From assembly GCA_000328365.1 (NCBI GenBank), contig KB311872.1, forward strand, positions 580,094 through 644,093: a DNA stretch of 64,000 nt, given 5' to 3'. Numbering within the stretch: the first letter of the stretch is position 1; each line of letters opens with the position of its first letter. This document shows positions 40,585 through 52,687 of this stretch, piece after piece. A program made the translations under genes and the position numbers. The notes under the pieces were generated by a model. That model had not been told where the DNA came from, searched no databases, and was given only the letters and a program-made list of their open reading frames with translations. This DNA comes from Capitella teleta. Lineage: Eukaryota > Annelida > Polychaeta > Capitellidae.

Positions 40585-42167
40585 CCTGTTTGTATTGCAT
40601 TCTGTTCATGTATAATGGTTGAAAATAATATTACTATGAGCACTAGCTACCCTGGATTGCGACACTTCCGCCAGATGCCGAAAATTGACATAATGAAAGC
40701 TAAATATTGTACAAATTATGCATTATATAATTGTTGTCGCTCCCTCCGCTAATTAAATACCCAGAGGCGATGAGTAAATCCACTATTGATAGTCCCTGGT
40801 AACTTGATTAGATATGGTGTTTGACGAGAACATCTATACTAGTGCTTTACTCTCGCTCGCTCGCGTAGCGTAAATTATGAATGCTAACCTTGCAGCGTTC
40901 ATTACAACGATTGCGTCGTCATTTTCTCACGAAGACTGAACGATAAAACGCGGAATTAGCTCTATATTTGTTACACCACGTTGGGTTTTTCTTAAGAGTA
41001 GTACACGAGCTCTCAAGCTTGTACCTCAAGAAAAAAAATAATTGCATATCAAGATTGGATTTCACGCGGACGTCAACGCATAGAGGGCTTATAATATTAT
41101 GACGTCACTGAGGAGACGAAGGTGGCAAATAGCCATATAAAATTCTGAAACTGTTAAAGTAAATGTGGGGCAAAGCGGCTGGTTTCTCGTGTTTGTCGCA
41201 CAAATAGTTTGGTCTAAAGCGAAATCTGCTGCGTGAGAGCAAAGTTGATTGGCTTAACCTAATTTCTCAGCCTATGAGCAGCACAGAAGAGAGCACGTCG
41301 CTGATTGGCTGAGTTGTTGGTACAGTGAAAATATGGTGAGGACAATTATTGTCTAGAATAATGACAACGCACTCAACAGAGGTCGTACGTGGGTGATATA
41401 TTTGAATATAAACGATATTATAATGTTTCGAGAATATTACTTACACAGCTGTTTTGAATTATCCATCACGAATTACAAACGTAGTTAACTGTACATCAAT
41501 ATTGGACATTTTGAATGGTAAATGAATTCATCTACTAAGCCTTTCTAACTTTCGAGAGATTAGATAGGTGTACATCAGGAGACCTATCCTTCTTATTCTC
41601 CTAAGTTCTTTGAGTTCATCTTCATACCATTGTTTCCGAATAACGTTTCTTGCACAATATGTCACGTGATCATATGCAAGTGAGCATCTCTTACTCGGAA
41701 TAATACACTTATATCATAAATTATGCCAATGATACAATTTCTCAGATCTAGTATTACACAGGCAGGCCTATCTTAATTCCCAGATTAGGCTACACTGCCC
41801 CATACCCAGATTAAACACAGGATATCTGTAATCACGATGAAATGTCATGGTGTGTGTCAGTGTTGTTCAGTGCATCTGTTGTTGGACATTGATTGGGTTA
41901 ATATATCACCTTTAAGTTTAATCCCAACTTTGGAACTTTGGAGACAAAAACAAGTGTGTCCACTTTAATTGAAGCAAACTTAAGGATGTCAACTAGATCG
42001 ATTTGATAGTTAAAACTTACATCACCTGTGTTTCCCAGCCTTTTAACAAGTGTAAATAGCAAATTTGTAAGGTAATACACCTACAGTATGCAGTGAATTA
42101 CGTTACACAGCAAATGTTAGCTAGAAAAACCCAAATACGATGGCATACAGTTTGAGCGCTGTGTGTT

Positions 42168-42180
42168 GGGGGGGGGGGGG
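42168..42180. repeat. G13 run flanked by GTGTG and CACAC
   Basis: Thirteen G are enclosed by GTGTGTT and CACACAT, so the flanks can pair around the G run. Confidence 0.9.
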
Positions 42181-42484
42181 CACACATACTGGGGTTGGAT
42201 ATCTGATAATGTATGTTTATTAAGGCTCTTGTAGCTAGCATCTTCAACAGGAACCAAGAAGATTGAAATATAATCACTGCATAAATCTGATGCTATAAAT
42301 ATTACATCATCAAAGGAATTGCATACTCAGCCTTTGAATATTCAGAGTTGATGCTTAAGTTTGACAAAATTAGATTAAAATCGTTCTCTTCGTAATCATA
42401 GCGAGACAAAATGAAGCCATCAGGCCTAATTGATTGAATCTATATGGGAAAAGAAGCATGTACGTGATTTCCACAGTCATGAGA

Positions 42485-42504
42485 TATTAATTAATTAATT
42501 AATT
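42485..42504. repeat. (TTAA)n microsatellite
   Basis: About five TTAA units. Confidence 0.9.
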
Positions 42505-42763
42505 TTAGATTGAATAACGATAATAATGCAGTGGACAGTACTCGGTATTTCGTAACAGGTGCAAGAGTGCAGGAGGATCGCCACTTATCTTGAACATTAC
42601 AGGTGATTTGAACAAAATTAGTACATACCTTTAGTTTGGTGTAAGAGACGAAAATAAAGACAAGTAAATTCATAGAGCTGAATGATCGAAAGCAGGTATT
42701 ACAGCAATCACATGATCAACATTCTCGATCTAAATTAAATGCCGTGCACAATTCGCTGGTGTT

Positions 42764-42798
42764 TAATTGAATTGAATTGAATTGAATTTGAATTGAAG
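42764..42798. repeat. (TTGAA)n microsatellite
   Basis: Six or seven TTGAA units with one imperfect unit. Confidence 0.9.
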
Positions 42799-43810
42799 GG
42801 GAAGACCATGTTAATCCATTTCTTTTATCACAATAAAGCGGCAAGTTGTGTACGCATGTACGAATAGCTAATCATTACTAATGTATATGTAATTATACAT
42901 GTATGAAAATAACTTGGAATCCCTTTGTACGCATGTAATTATGGAGTACGATTAATTGCACTTGTTCCTGTATTTATATAACAGCTCACAACAATATCGG
43001 TGCAATGACTGTTTATATGTTGTGCAACAAGCTAACACGTAATATCATAATGTTTACCTGTATACTTAGCCTTATTGTCGTATAAGCAATCAAGGATAAA
43101 ACATTGAAATCTTATTTAACGTTTAGACCTATTGGTGTAAACTGTAAAGCATCCATCCAAATAAAATCCAACATCCACATTCATTTGGCATATAATAAAT
43201 ATAATGATGACAATATTGACAACATCAACAAAATTTCATTCCAGATAATACCTTTGTTCGTTTCTTTTGGTTCTCTTCAATTGTTACAAACCCTCACCAA
43301 AGTAAACATTTTTTCCCCATATCCATGAACTCCACGCCAATGTCTGGCTGATGTGCTTTATTAGCATGCAGAATCATGATGTCGTTGTAGCCTAGTTTTA
43401 CTCGAGGGTGCATTTCAGCCGGAGATGACCAGCCTCCAATAAAGCCAGATAAGAGGCTCATGACGTGATCATGAATGTAATCTATAGAGATTTTATGGAT
43501 TCAATCGATCGTATGTCTTGGATATGGCGAATCCAGCCACGGGACTGGGGACATACATGGTGTTCCTGCTTAACTATACACTTCATTTATACTAATTATT
43601 CAAGACTGTTGTAGCGTATACTGAAGTTAATTGGCAAATGTCTTTAACATTTTTGGAACTGCTAACTAGTACCTAAGAATAATCCACTGACATAAAGAAG
43701 GTTGCATCTATCAGAATGCACTCGTTAGTAAATAACAATGGTTATTTCGAGAAAAGAAGACGCTAAAATATATGGGCCGATACCAGATGAGGAGACATTA
43801 AAACAAGAGA

Positions 43811-44094
43811 GGTGGTGGCCGAGCGGTTAGCATATGCTTGCCTCGAAGGGGTTTGGCGATGGCCACTGGAGGTTCGAAACCAGCCATCAATCTTACGTCC
43901 TTATGTAAGGCCATTGACTCCTGCTTACCTGGGTGTTTTGGAATAGGTTAGATGTAATCAATGGAGGTTCGAAGCTAGCCACCAACCTTATGTCCTTGGG
44001 TAAGGCATTTAACTCCTGCTTACCTCCTCGGACCACATAAGCCGAGAGGCTTCAGGATTCCGAGGTTAAATAAGCCCACCAAAAAAAAAAAAAA
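43811..44094 (+). mobile_element. tRNA-Leu/Ser-like SINE with poly-A tail
   Basis: An A box (TGGCCGAGCGGTTAG, 43816-43830) of the Leu/Ser tRNA type is followed by a B box (GGTTCGAAACC, 43871-43881), and the element ends in A14 (44081-44094). A block of about 67 bases including the B box is repeated 95 bases on (43867 and 43962), giving a second B-box-like word at 43966-43976. Target-site duplications are not obvious. This is a different family from the SINE at 44436. Confidence 0.85.
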
Positions 44095-44154
44095 GGAGCA
44101 ATTCGATTAAATGAATTTGGCACATCGAGATTACACTGTATATATTCCTGTAGG

Positions 44155-44341
44155 ACCAATTTCAAAGGTCTCCCAATTTCAGAAGTCCTCCAATAACTAA
44201 TTTCAAAAGTCCGTCAATTTCAGAAGTCTTCCTATTTCAAATTTCACAGGTCCCCCAGTTTTTAATTTCAAAAGTCCCCCAATATTTCAGAAGTCCTCCA
44301 ATTTCAAATTTCAAAAGTCCCCAAATTGCAACAGTCCACCG
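44155..44341. repeat. Short irregular minisatellite (about 17-18 bp unit)
   Basis: Roughly ten degenerate copies of AATTTCAAAAGTCCCCC and AATTTCAGAAGTCCTCC alternate with small indels. It lies between two SINEs and shows no coding potential. Confidence 0.85.
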
Positions 44342-44435
44342 AAATTACTTATAGTAATTTATGGTCGCCATAATTTTGGATTTATTTGTACATTCATTCG
44401 TTTATCCAAGGAATCCTAGGGACACCAAATTACTC

Positions 44436-44730
44436 GACTGTAATCCTATGCCGTGCAGGTCAAGGTCCCGGGTTCGAGACCTGATCGGGCCTTGGAGGTT
44501 ATGATTGTTAATTATAATTATAATTGTAATTCTTTGTAACTGAAATTATTATATGACTCAACAGGACTATCCAACTACGTGACAGGGCCGGGCGCTGTCT
44601 TTGGTGGTATGCGAAAAAAAAAAACCTTGGGACTTATCGATAAGAGTAGGGGGAAACCCAGGTCCCGGGCTTCTGTTCTGGCTCCCGTATCACTCGAATG
44701 GATTGTTGGAGCCGTAAAACCCCATCATGC
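44436..44730 (+). mobile_element. tRNA-derived SINE, family A, copy 2
   Basis: This is the same family as the minus-strand copy at 27139-27451. Shared landmarks in order: ATCCTATGCC, the B box GGGTTCGAGACC (44470-44481), GTTATGATTG, GGCGCTGT, CTTGGGA.TTATCGATAAG, GTAGGGGGAAACCC and AAAACCCCATCA. The A box is missing or mutated, so this copy is 5'-truncated. An A10 run interrupts the body. The two copies differ at perhaps one base in eight to ten by eye, so they are not recent. Confidence 0.85.
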
Positions 44731-44960
44731 CTGATGCCTCCGAGGAGTCCGCTGTGAATTGAGGAGGCTCATAGCCATGTTGTAATTAATCATAACATAT
44801 CGCATGATGGAATTAACTAATACTTCATGCCACAAGAGAAGTTAGGGAAACCTCAAACCTCGAGCGCAATTATGTATCACCGAAACATGTACGCCTAGCT
44901 ATAGCTTATACTGCAATACTCTCTTTAGAGTGAACTTGGCTGGCTGATATCCATCGTTGT

Positions 44961-45267
44961 AGGGCCTGTTTTTTTTTTGTTTTTGTTTTTTTTTGTTTTT
45001 TTAAACTTCAATCTGGACCATGACGTCACGGTCAAAACCTCGCTCTGGCTCCGTGAATAAGGAGGTAAGAACCAAACTTACTAAAGTCTCGCGAGTTTTG
45101 GTTGTTAAATTGTTGTGCAAGCAAGAAATATACGATACGTAGAAATTTCTTGTCACATGACAAGTGGGCGAGATATCGTCAAAAGTCTAGTGAAGCATTT
45201 TTCATCCAAATCATTCTCAGTTTCTGACGTCACGGTCTAAGTTGAAATTGAATGAGCAACAGGCCCT
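44961..45267. mobile_element. MITE-like non-autonomous DNA element with CRE-bearing ends
   Basis: The ends are AGGGCCTGTT and its inverse AACAGGCCCT. Further in, both arms share an ACTT-rich segment and GACC(A/G)TGACGTCA in inverted orientation. The left arm is interrupted by a T/G-rich tract (about 44970-45003). The element is 307 bases with no coding capacity. The AGGG-type ends recall hAT-class elements, but I cannot see a convincing target-site duplication, so the superfamily is open. Confidence 0.6.
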
Positions 45268-45341
45268 CGATTACGCTGAGTGTCTTCGACTAGAAAATTA
45301 GAAACAACTGGCTCCGTAGCTGGCATAACTGATGTTCTCAA

Positions 45342-45467
45342 ATCATAACGAAAGTTTCTCTTTGATAATAATAACGCACCTTACTAAGATGCTCTCAGAC
45401 ACGTTATGATTCTAGGATTCAACATTATGAATGAAGTACGTTATGAATTCAAGAAGTGCGTTATGAC
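45342..45467. repeat. Dispersed CATAACGCACTT word, cluster 4
   Basis: Within 125 bases there are CATAACG, ATAACGCACCTT, ACGTTATGATT, TACGTTATGAATTC and AAGTGCGTTATG (about 45455). It begins 75 bases right of the 307-bp MITE-like element. It is the densest cluster in the window. Confidence 0.8.
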
Positions 45468-46771
45468 TCCTCTGTATCTTTCGCTTTGTCCAATTCCAAT
45501 GCCAACTCATTTCCTGACAAGGATTTCTCTACTATTGCTACAGATAGATCTGGATAGATCTCCACTGCACGAGACAGCCACAAAAACATTGCGTTTACTG
45601 TGAGCAGTAGGGGTCCTTGCTTTGAGAGCAGATTTGCGGCCCAATTCCATTTCTTTTGGCTCACTTCCCCCTGGGGCCTTCTCGTCTGAACAGTGAGATA
45701 ACATCAGCATGGTGTCTGTATCTTAACGTTGGAGGGTTATCTTCACTATACACAGGTGGGCACAGAAAACTAGCAAATGGAATCAACGCCAGAGGTTATT
45801 CAGGTGTTGCTGCCTCGATCCATTATAGGCCGCTGGTAATGCAATATTTTGCGGTCTTAGTTTCATGGAGTGAAAACATCGTGACGTACGTTTTCTAAGT
45901 TGTTTACCTCGACCTCCGGGTTTTTTTCGGAGTTGTGACGTCATACGGTTCAGCTCTATATTAAATATGTGAGGATAACATACACGTGGGAGCGATGATA
46001 GATCATTATTTAATACACAATAAATATACTTTGATGCAAATACAGATTGATCATCTGCTTGAACTTCATTAGCGTGAGGATCAGGAGCTAGGAGACCCAA
46101 CGGACCCTGGACTCGCGGTACTCGCTTCCTCAGGCTGACGGGCCGCTTGGCTGCTGTTGCCTGCACAGTGATGAATGCCGAGGAATCATCCCACGAGACA
46201 CGAGCCATGTAGTCCGCTCATTGCATATGCTTGAGGTGATCATCAACCGGGGAATTCGTCCGGCACCTGGGCCCACAATGGAGCAGCGCCATAGAACATG
46301 ACGGTAGTCGATCTGGAAGCCATGATTGATCGGCCGATGAGATAAGCATGTCGTGGGAAGTTAGCCCTCCGTCCTGCCAAGCGATCTCCAGGGAAACAGT
46401 TCAAAGAGCAATTAATTGGCGCTATGGACGCCGCGTCTGGATGATGCGAGAGGCAAGAAAGAAGAAGAAAAGTCCTTTATTGATTGCTGCACCACGCCGG
46501 CGCTGCTGGCTGTGCGGCGTGCGACCTACAGACACCAGTCTACTGTGGCCTGGAATATGGCTGATCGCATACCGCATGATTGCTATAATGCGGAGACTGA
46601 TAAGCATGCCTCCTCTGCAAGGGCTTATGTTGCGCTTCTAATGACAGCACACTGCGCGGAGGGAGATTGGCGACCGAGTGATTTGTCATATCCTCAACAA
46701 AGAAGCGTCGTGCTACCAGCGGCTTTTACTGCTTGATAACAGGGCAGAAAAAAAGTCATACAGGGCCCCGC

Positions 46772-46823
46772 AGGCGGGTGGAGGTGGTGGAGGAAGAGGA
46801 GGTGGAGGTGGAGTCGTGGAGGA
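46772..46823. repeat. GGTGGA-rich tract, G-quadruplex prone
   Basis: Repeated GGTGGAGG and GGAGGAAG words on the plus strand in a GC-richer region. Confidence 0.85.
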
Positions 46824-46862
46824 TGACACAGCTGCCTTAGATCAATGGTAAACAGCTTCAGG

Positions 46863-46918
46863 ATTGATTGGGCTTCAGTGATTAGCCCTGATGATTGAAA
46901 CGTGTTAGCGATTAGCAC
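46863..46918. promoter_or_regulatory. Cluster of GATTA/GATTG homeodomain-type words
   Basis: GATTGATTGG, TGATTAGCC, TGATGATTG and CGATTAGCA fall within 56 bases. CTAATC is a core for K50 homeodomains (Otx, Gsc, Pitx). A quadruplex-prone G tract lies 40 bases to the left. Motif evidence only. Confidence 0.25.
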
Positions 46919-47269
46919 TGAGATATCCGCTTGTAGCCGACAACCTATCAACAGGCGGCCCTTGGTACACGGATGTTCGTGATCCGTGTATTCTGCGCTC
47001 CATTGAACGGGCGATGGCTCTCGTGGGTGTCCGATTGGGTGGTCACTGCACTCAGCCATGAAATACACTGGCCAGAATCACATGCGCAATCTAGCACCGG
47101 AGCTGCTCCGCTGTCGGGACATCTGCCCTGAACAACATCAAAGCGAATAATTAAAGGCTTGGTTTGCCTTGGTATGCACACGGGCAACAACTCACGTTGG
47201 GTATAGGATGGTTTGCTGGGAATTTATCTCTAATTTTCATCTCGCAATTTACATAACGCACAACTCATA

Positions 47270-47395
47270 TTCCCTTATCACGCCCGCACATTCCCCATTG
47301 CTCTCCTATGCCACCACCCCCTTCTCCTATAGATGCTCCCTCAGACTCCCCCCTCTCCTCCCTATCACATCCCATTTCCTCTGATCCAATTGTGA
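47270..47395. repeat. Pyrimidine-rich stretch
   Basis: C/T-rich sequence with CCCCC, CTCTCCT and CCCCCCTCTCCTCC words over about 125 bases. The open frame over it is a composition effect. Confidence 0.7.
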
Positions 47396-49597
47396 GGATC
47401 TGGTAAGTCTGCTCTTCCGAATTGGTGATCATATCATCGGTAGTGATCTGCGCAATTCTACAATTGTTTTCGGCACAAACCCGGTTTGTTTTGCCTTTAT
47501 CTGTTTCGCACCTGGTCGGGCCGTTATACCTGGAGGTTGCGAAATCAACAGCTGACTGTGACTGACAGGAACACCCTCGCCACTCACACGTGGCCCATAC
47601 ATGATGAGATCGAACGCTATCTATACCACGAGCATCATTCCCTCTTCGCTTAGAATCAATACAACGCGTGACGTCATACAATGCATGAAGCGAGTGAGGC
47701 GCGCAGTGGTTTCATTGATAACATGTGGTTGCTAAGAACGCAGAGGAATTTGTACGAGTTTCTCTTCTGAATTGAATTAAGTCCAAGGATGTGCAGAGAT
47801 GGGTTTCTATTTTCTTTCCCTTTTTTACAGTCAGTAAGCGCAAACATTGATAAAGAGCAAATATCGAACCGAATGAAATGGACAATCGATTGGCCTTAAC
47901 CAAACCGAGGCGACGGCGGGACGCGGCCCCTAGCTGCTTCGTCTTGGCGCTGTAATAGAGGGCCTGTGTTAGGGGTGAGCTGGTCACGGGAAAGAAGGCT
48001 AAGAGGGCGCTGTTTCAGCTTCTCCTCCCGAGTGTTAGGGTAGATCATTAAGCGCTTGCGTCACGGAATTAGAGAACGGGTCAAATTGGTAGACAGACTA
48101 TAGACACTCGAGATGTCTGAAATTGGCAGTGACTACGAAGTCTGTATAATCATAATATATACAAACGTGATTGCCTGTATGTACTCCTATACGGTAGAGT
48201 ATGACCCAGAGTTGAAGGTTTTTCACTTGTGAGGCTTACAACGAAATTTCAGACATCTGTACTCCGTTTATATTTCTTGCGAATAGTCAGTCTCTCGTCG
48301 GTCATTTCCACATCTTTCCTCGGACAGAATGAAAGAAAAATGTATACAAACCCGGAATTCCCACTGCGTGTTCGTTTTTGTAATCTAGTTTATCTAACCC
48401 ACGAGACTTATCTAGGGGCCACTCCCCGCCCCCCTCAGCTGTAAGTAACGAGGGGTGGCTATAAAGGCGGGTGTGAACTCATCATTTTTCTTGTACGTCG
48501 CCCGTGGGGGTGTATATGCAGGTCGCTGAGACGCCCTGGGGCTAGGCCATATTAGACTTTGCACTCTCAAGTGTTCCTTTTGATTTGAGATTCCCAAAGC
48601 TGATCATCAAAGGGTGGTGGTATATGCGGGTGTATAGCGGCACCCTTATATGTGGCACGTTTCAGCAAATAAAAGGTTATACATGTATTCATGGTTATGC
48701 TGCGGGCGAAACAGAAACAAAGTTGATCACCAGCATGGTGGCTGCTATCGATCATAGCCTATAAATATATCGCCGTTGGTCATGCCTGGTGACATACTTT
48801 ATTACGGAATCACACACGAAATGCCAATCAGAAATATAAGAGAATAAAAAATAGCTAGACCCACATCACGATATTGTTAGTGCAACTCGTGCCTTACATG
48901 TATATGCTTGACTTGACTATTGGTAGCTATATACAGCGGTAAAACAACGCAGCCATTCATCTTATCCAAAGAGAGAAAAAAAAGTCAGATTTCGAAGTTG
49001 TAATCCGTGTGATCCCTCTTGAGAAATAGTTAGTCACTAACGAACTGGGAATAATTCATCACTAAAGGAGATTTATCGCGTTCTTGAAAAAAGCAAAGAA
49101 CGCTCATTCTGAATACCAATGGGCGACAAAAGACAGCCGTATATTGCTGAAATTTGCGCCGGTGCTTGGGTATTTAGTGACATATAGGCGTTGTATTATT
49201 GTGAGGGTTATATACATACATGTAGTGTGTATACATGTATAAATATATGAATATGATTGAGGCAATAGTTGCACAAAGCTTGTTCCATGCAGGGAGATGT
49301 ATCACTGGTGAGAGACTGTGGAGAGGGAATGTGGGGGAGGGACCAGCAGCCACTGCATGCTCAGTGAAGCAAAGTTGCCCTTGCCCCATAAATATCCGGT
49401 GTCTTCGGTTGGCCCAGGAGGACCAGCGGATCCAGTCCTTTCATGATACGGATTTCCGTGAAAATGCATCTCGTCTGAGGATTAATTGAGTCAGCGTTCG
49501 GATACCATATGACTACCAAGAATCAATGTCTGTTACTATGGCAACATGAACAAAAGAAATCAGTCATGTGACCATCTAGGTGTTATCCCGAAGCGGA

Positions 49598-49606
49598 TAT
49601 AAATAG
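49598..49606 (+). promoter_or_regulatory. Candidate TATA box
   Basis: TATAAATAG in a GC-rich setting. The frame running through 49626-49853 is open for about 95 codons but lacks an ATG, and ends with a KRGKR dibasic motif before the stop. I do not claim a gene. Confidence 0.2.
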
Positions 49607-50019
49607 TTCCCCAGGAGTAGATTCGTTGCTAAAAGCAAAGAAAAGCGTTACACCGCACGAAACCCTTTTAGTATTGCAGGCAAAGGGGTCTCTGGTATAC
49701 GGCGTAAATACACGACGGGATTTCAGGGCAGCAATCGCGCGGGATTTCCTCGTACAAGAAGGCGACGGACTGGAGTCCTCTGAGCCTCTGCGTCGGCTCT
49801 ATTCTGACTCAATTAAGCGTGGCAAACGTTCAATACAATCACACAACGAATAAAACGTTTGCTACAAACGATTTATGTGAGCTGAACGCAGATCTCTCGA
49901 ACTGCTAGACAAACAGAATGGTTTTCCACCGGGAGAATGGATCGTTTGCGGAGAAGAGGTTCGAAGAGGAGATTATGAAGAGGTGATCTGAAGGAAAAGG
50001 GTGGTTTTAAGAGGGCGGT

Positions 50020-50033
50020 GGGGGGGGGGGGGG
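50020..50033. repeat. G14 run
   Basis: A run of fourteen G, preceded by GAGGGCGGT, quadruplex prone. Confidence 0.95.
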
Positions 50034-51295
50034 CTGGTGATATCAGCTCAAATTCATCCAGCGACGTGATCGGAAAACTGTTTTCTGTGCGCGGATGGAA
50101 TTCCAAACGAATGAGACGGACTTTGTAAAGATAGTAGCATTGATCCGTTTGCATTAGGCTGTGCATGGGGAGGGGTGAGGGTATGAATATAGCGGTTGCG
50201 TGTGCAGCAAAGACCCTCTTGAAATTCCAACGTCATCGTATATGATCCGCGTTCGATTATAACATCCGTGAAGAGAATAGTTTATATTAAGAGCATTGAT
50301 AGTGCGTTGGGTCCGCACACAAAGGTGGTTGCTATGTTACGATGTTGTACACGATGTACATAAACGAAGGTAACACATGCATATATAGTGGCAAACTGTT
50401 CAATGAAGCACGTCGGCATCCGTATACATTTGCATATCGAATGACGGCGGCGTTAGGAGGAATTTCGCTGTCAACGACAACAAAGGTAGATCAGTCACTT
50501 ACAGGTAGAGAGAGAGAGAGCATCGAGAAGAGATCCAGCGACATGCTTCAAATATTGAAGAACTCTCATCAAATAGTAATAACGACTCCTGTCAGTCTGT
50601 AGGCCTACAACGTGTACATGCATGCCCGGTGGTACAAGAGAGCATGATGCTTACAACGTATACTAATTATGCATAGGTGAGCAATAGGAAAATTGACAGG
50701 AATGATGCTGCACTGCATCCAAGATTAGCCCAATACAAAATATCAAATTTGCAATCAGCGCAACACATAGCATGACAGGAGGAAATTGGCATTCGTAGCA
50801 AATGAATTATGAGAGTACAATGGGCGAGCGCAAGAAGGCAACTCCGACCATTGCCTTATAATGCCATTGAGGATGAGATAAGCTGTCCCCGAAGCCGCTT
50901 AAGGATATATTCATATCAGATGGCCAATATCCCACCAATATGCAGTCTCCTCTTGTTCTCAGTACACCTGCACTATACATGCGACGACACTCGCACCAAC
51001 CTGTTTCGCTGCATCCTGATTCCGCCAGTCTGCCTTTCTTCTTCCTCCGATCTCGAATACGTTTCAATGCTTGGCCCACTGCAAATAGAACAACACCGTC
51101 AGCTAGAACACCGTTTTGTGATTAATCCAAATGAACGTATCCGCGTCGCGTCCAGGGGCGCACTCACTTTTCGACGTCCAAAATTTGACATTTTTGGCTC
51201 TTTTGCTGCTCGCATCGGCTTTCCGCATGCTGGCACCGCCACTCGCTGCGTTTGGTGTCAGCCTTCGCATGGGCCACCAAGATTGGAAGAGCTAG

Positions 51296-51372
51296 CTGAG
51301 GAGCTGGCAGAGGAGCGGGGGAGGGGGAAGGAGGGAGATGGCACGGGGGGTACGGAGGAGAGGCTGTGCGGG
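51296..51372. repeat. Purine-rich GAGG/GGGGGA tract
   Basis: GAGGAGCTGGCAGAGGAGC is followed by GGGGGAGGGGGAAGGAGGG. It gives a Glu/Gly-rich chance translation in the open frame that covers it. Confidence 0.8.
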
Positions 51373-52687
51373 AAGGGGTGGTCAGTGCCAATCCATCTAC
51401 TCACCGTTTAAGAGCGGAGCTGTTCTTCCCAGCAACGATAATTAGACAATTCCTTTGATTCGCTTAGCAATGAGCCAAAATTCCCCTAACTTCTGGGCCG
51501 CATGCATATTGCCATTGGTGCCCCCGCAATGCAACCTCGCCTGTCAAGCAGAGCCCATTTACATCGCTGCGTGCACTTGGTGTGTTCCGAGTGGACCAGT
51601 GGTCTGTTTTGGGGGTATTAAATTATTGAGGAATTAGCCAGTGGCGGTTTGCATGCCCGCTTTGTCCGTCATGCTGTCGTCACATGCATTTGGTCACGTG
51701 GCTGGAAGGGAAACGGAAACACCCTGGACGGGAAATCGAATTGATGAGCGTCGTAAAGTCGTTAGGGGCTATTCATTGCAGGAGAACCAATCGCCGTTCC
51801 GTCCATCGACCTTTCTGGGAGTGATTTGCCCCGCCAATTGTGCCAATCAGGGGGACATGCAATTCTTCCTACCGCTCACCGCCCTCGTGCCAACCCGTTT
51901 TCCCTTATCCCTGGGAAGAGCTCTTTCCACTTCATTTACCACCCATAATTGTTTCTGCTCTAAACGCTTCAAGAGTCCGTTCTATTGTCAACTGTAAATC
52001 CACTATAACTCCCAGGAATTAAATACTTTTCTCTCTTCCCTCATGTAAACTATAACAACAGTGAATATCAACTACACAAATCCATACCTCTGAGTGGTTT
52101 GTAATCAAGAGCTTTATGCCACAATTGATCCAATAGATGTAATCTTTTATTCACGCCTGCAATTCCTTCGTGGATTCGTATCACACAGGAGCACGTGCAA
52201 CGCCCACTCCTATTTCTTGATAATCACCATTGAACTGACCAGGAATGGACACCTATGAATAGGCATTCGGAATTGATAATTATGGACTTGAGGGGTCCCC
52301 TCTCTCTAACGACCCAATGTACTGGATTGACCTCTGCTATAGTCTCTCCAGCACGCAGATTATTGCCGACTGTCTGTTCCCCTTGCATCCCTAGCATAAT
52401 TAGCGGAATTTGACCAGCTGCAATTGGATCACTGAGCTGGCTCTGAGTCCGTGTAGCCCCCTCACCATTCGTGTAGTTATAATCGCATCAATGACGATAT
52501 ATCTGGATTAAGAGAAAGCCATAAATAATACGAATAGCGTACTTTTGGTGCATCTGTATTGCAATAACATGGATGGAACCAATTGTCAAGAGAAACCCAA
52601 TTTTGATTATGCACTAAATTCTTTTGCCTTATAAGTGAGCAAACATATTCCTATGAGTTATATAATTGTATATATTACAAGACATAC

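Larger units (their letters stand above)
40585..43810. other. No gene seen
   Basis: A CpG-richer patch at 40.84-41.33 kb includes CGCTCGCTCGCG, a CRE (41100) and two GATTGGCT words (about 41250, 41312). The rest is A+T-rich with microsatellites. Confidence 0.5.
45468..49590. other. No gene seen; GC-richer, possible regulatory DNA
   Basis: CRE palindromes at 45936 and 47669, a hairpin CTCCG...CGGAG near 45916-45932, the G-rich tract and the GATTA cluster. Open frames to 141 codons (45783-46208 minus) overlap others on the opposite strand and have no domain. Confidence 0.45.
49854..52687. other. No gene seen
   Basis: It holds a G14 run, a short (AG)n (about 50503) and a purine tract. The longest frame of the window (50809-51411 plus, 200 codons) spans the purine tract, which inflates its length; no domain is visible. 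Confidence 0.5.

Noticed and set aside
45783-46208. 141-codon open frame on the minus strand
   Set aside because: It lies in a GC-richer patch where stops are rarer, with no domain and weak context.
50809-51411. The longest open frame, 200 codons on the plus strand
   Set aside because: No domain or signal is recognised. Its second half is a purine tract that lacks stops by composition, and there is no splice or promoter support.
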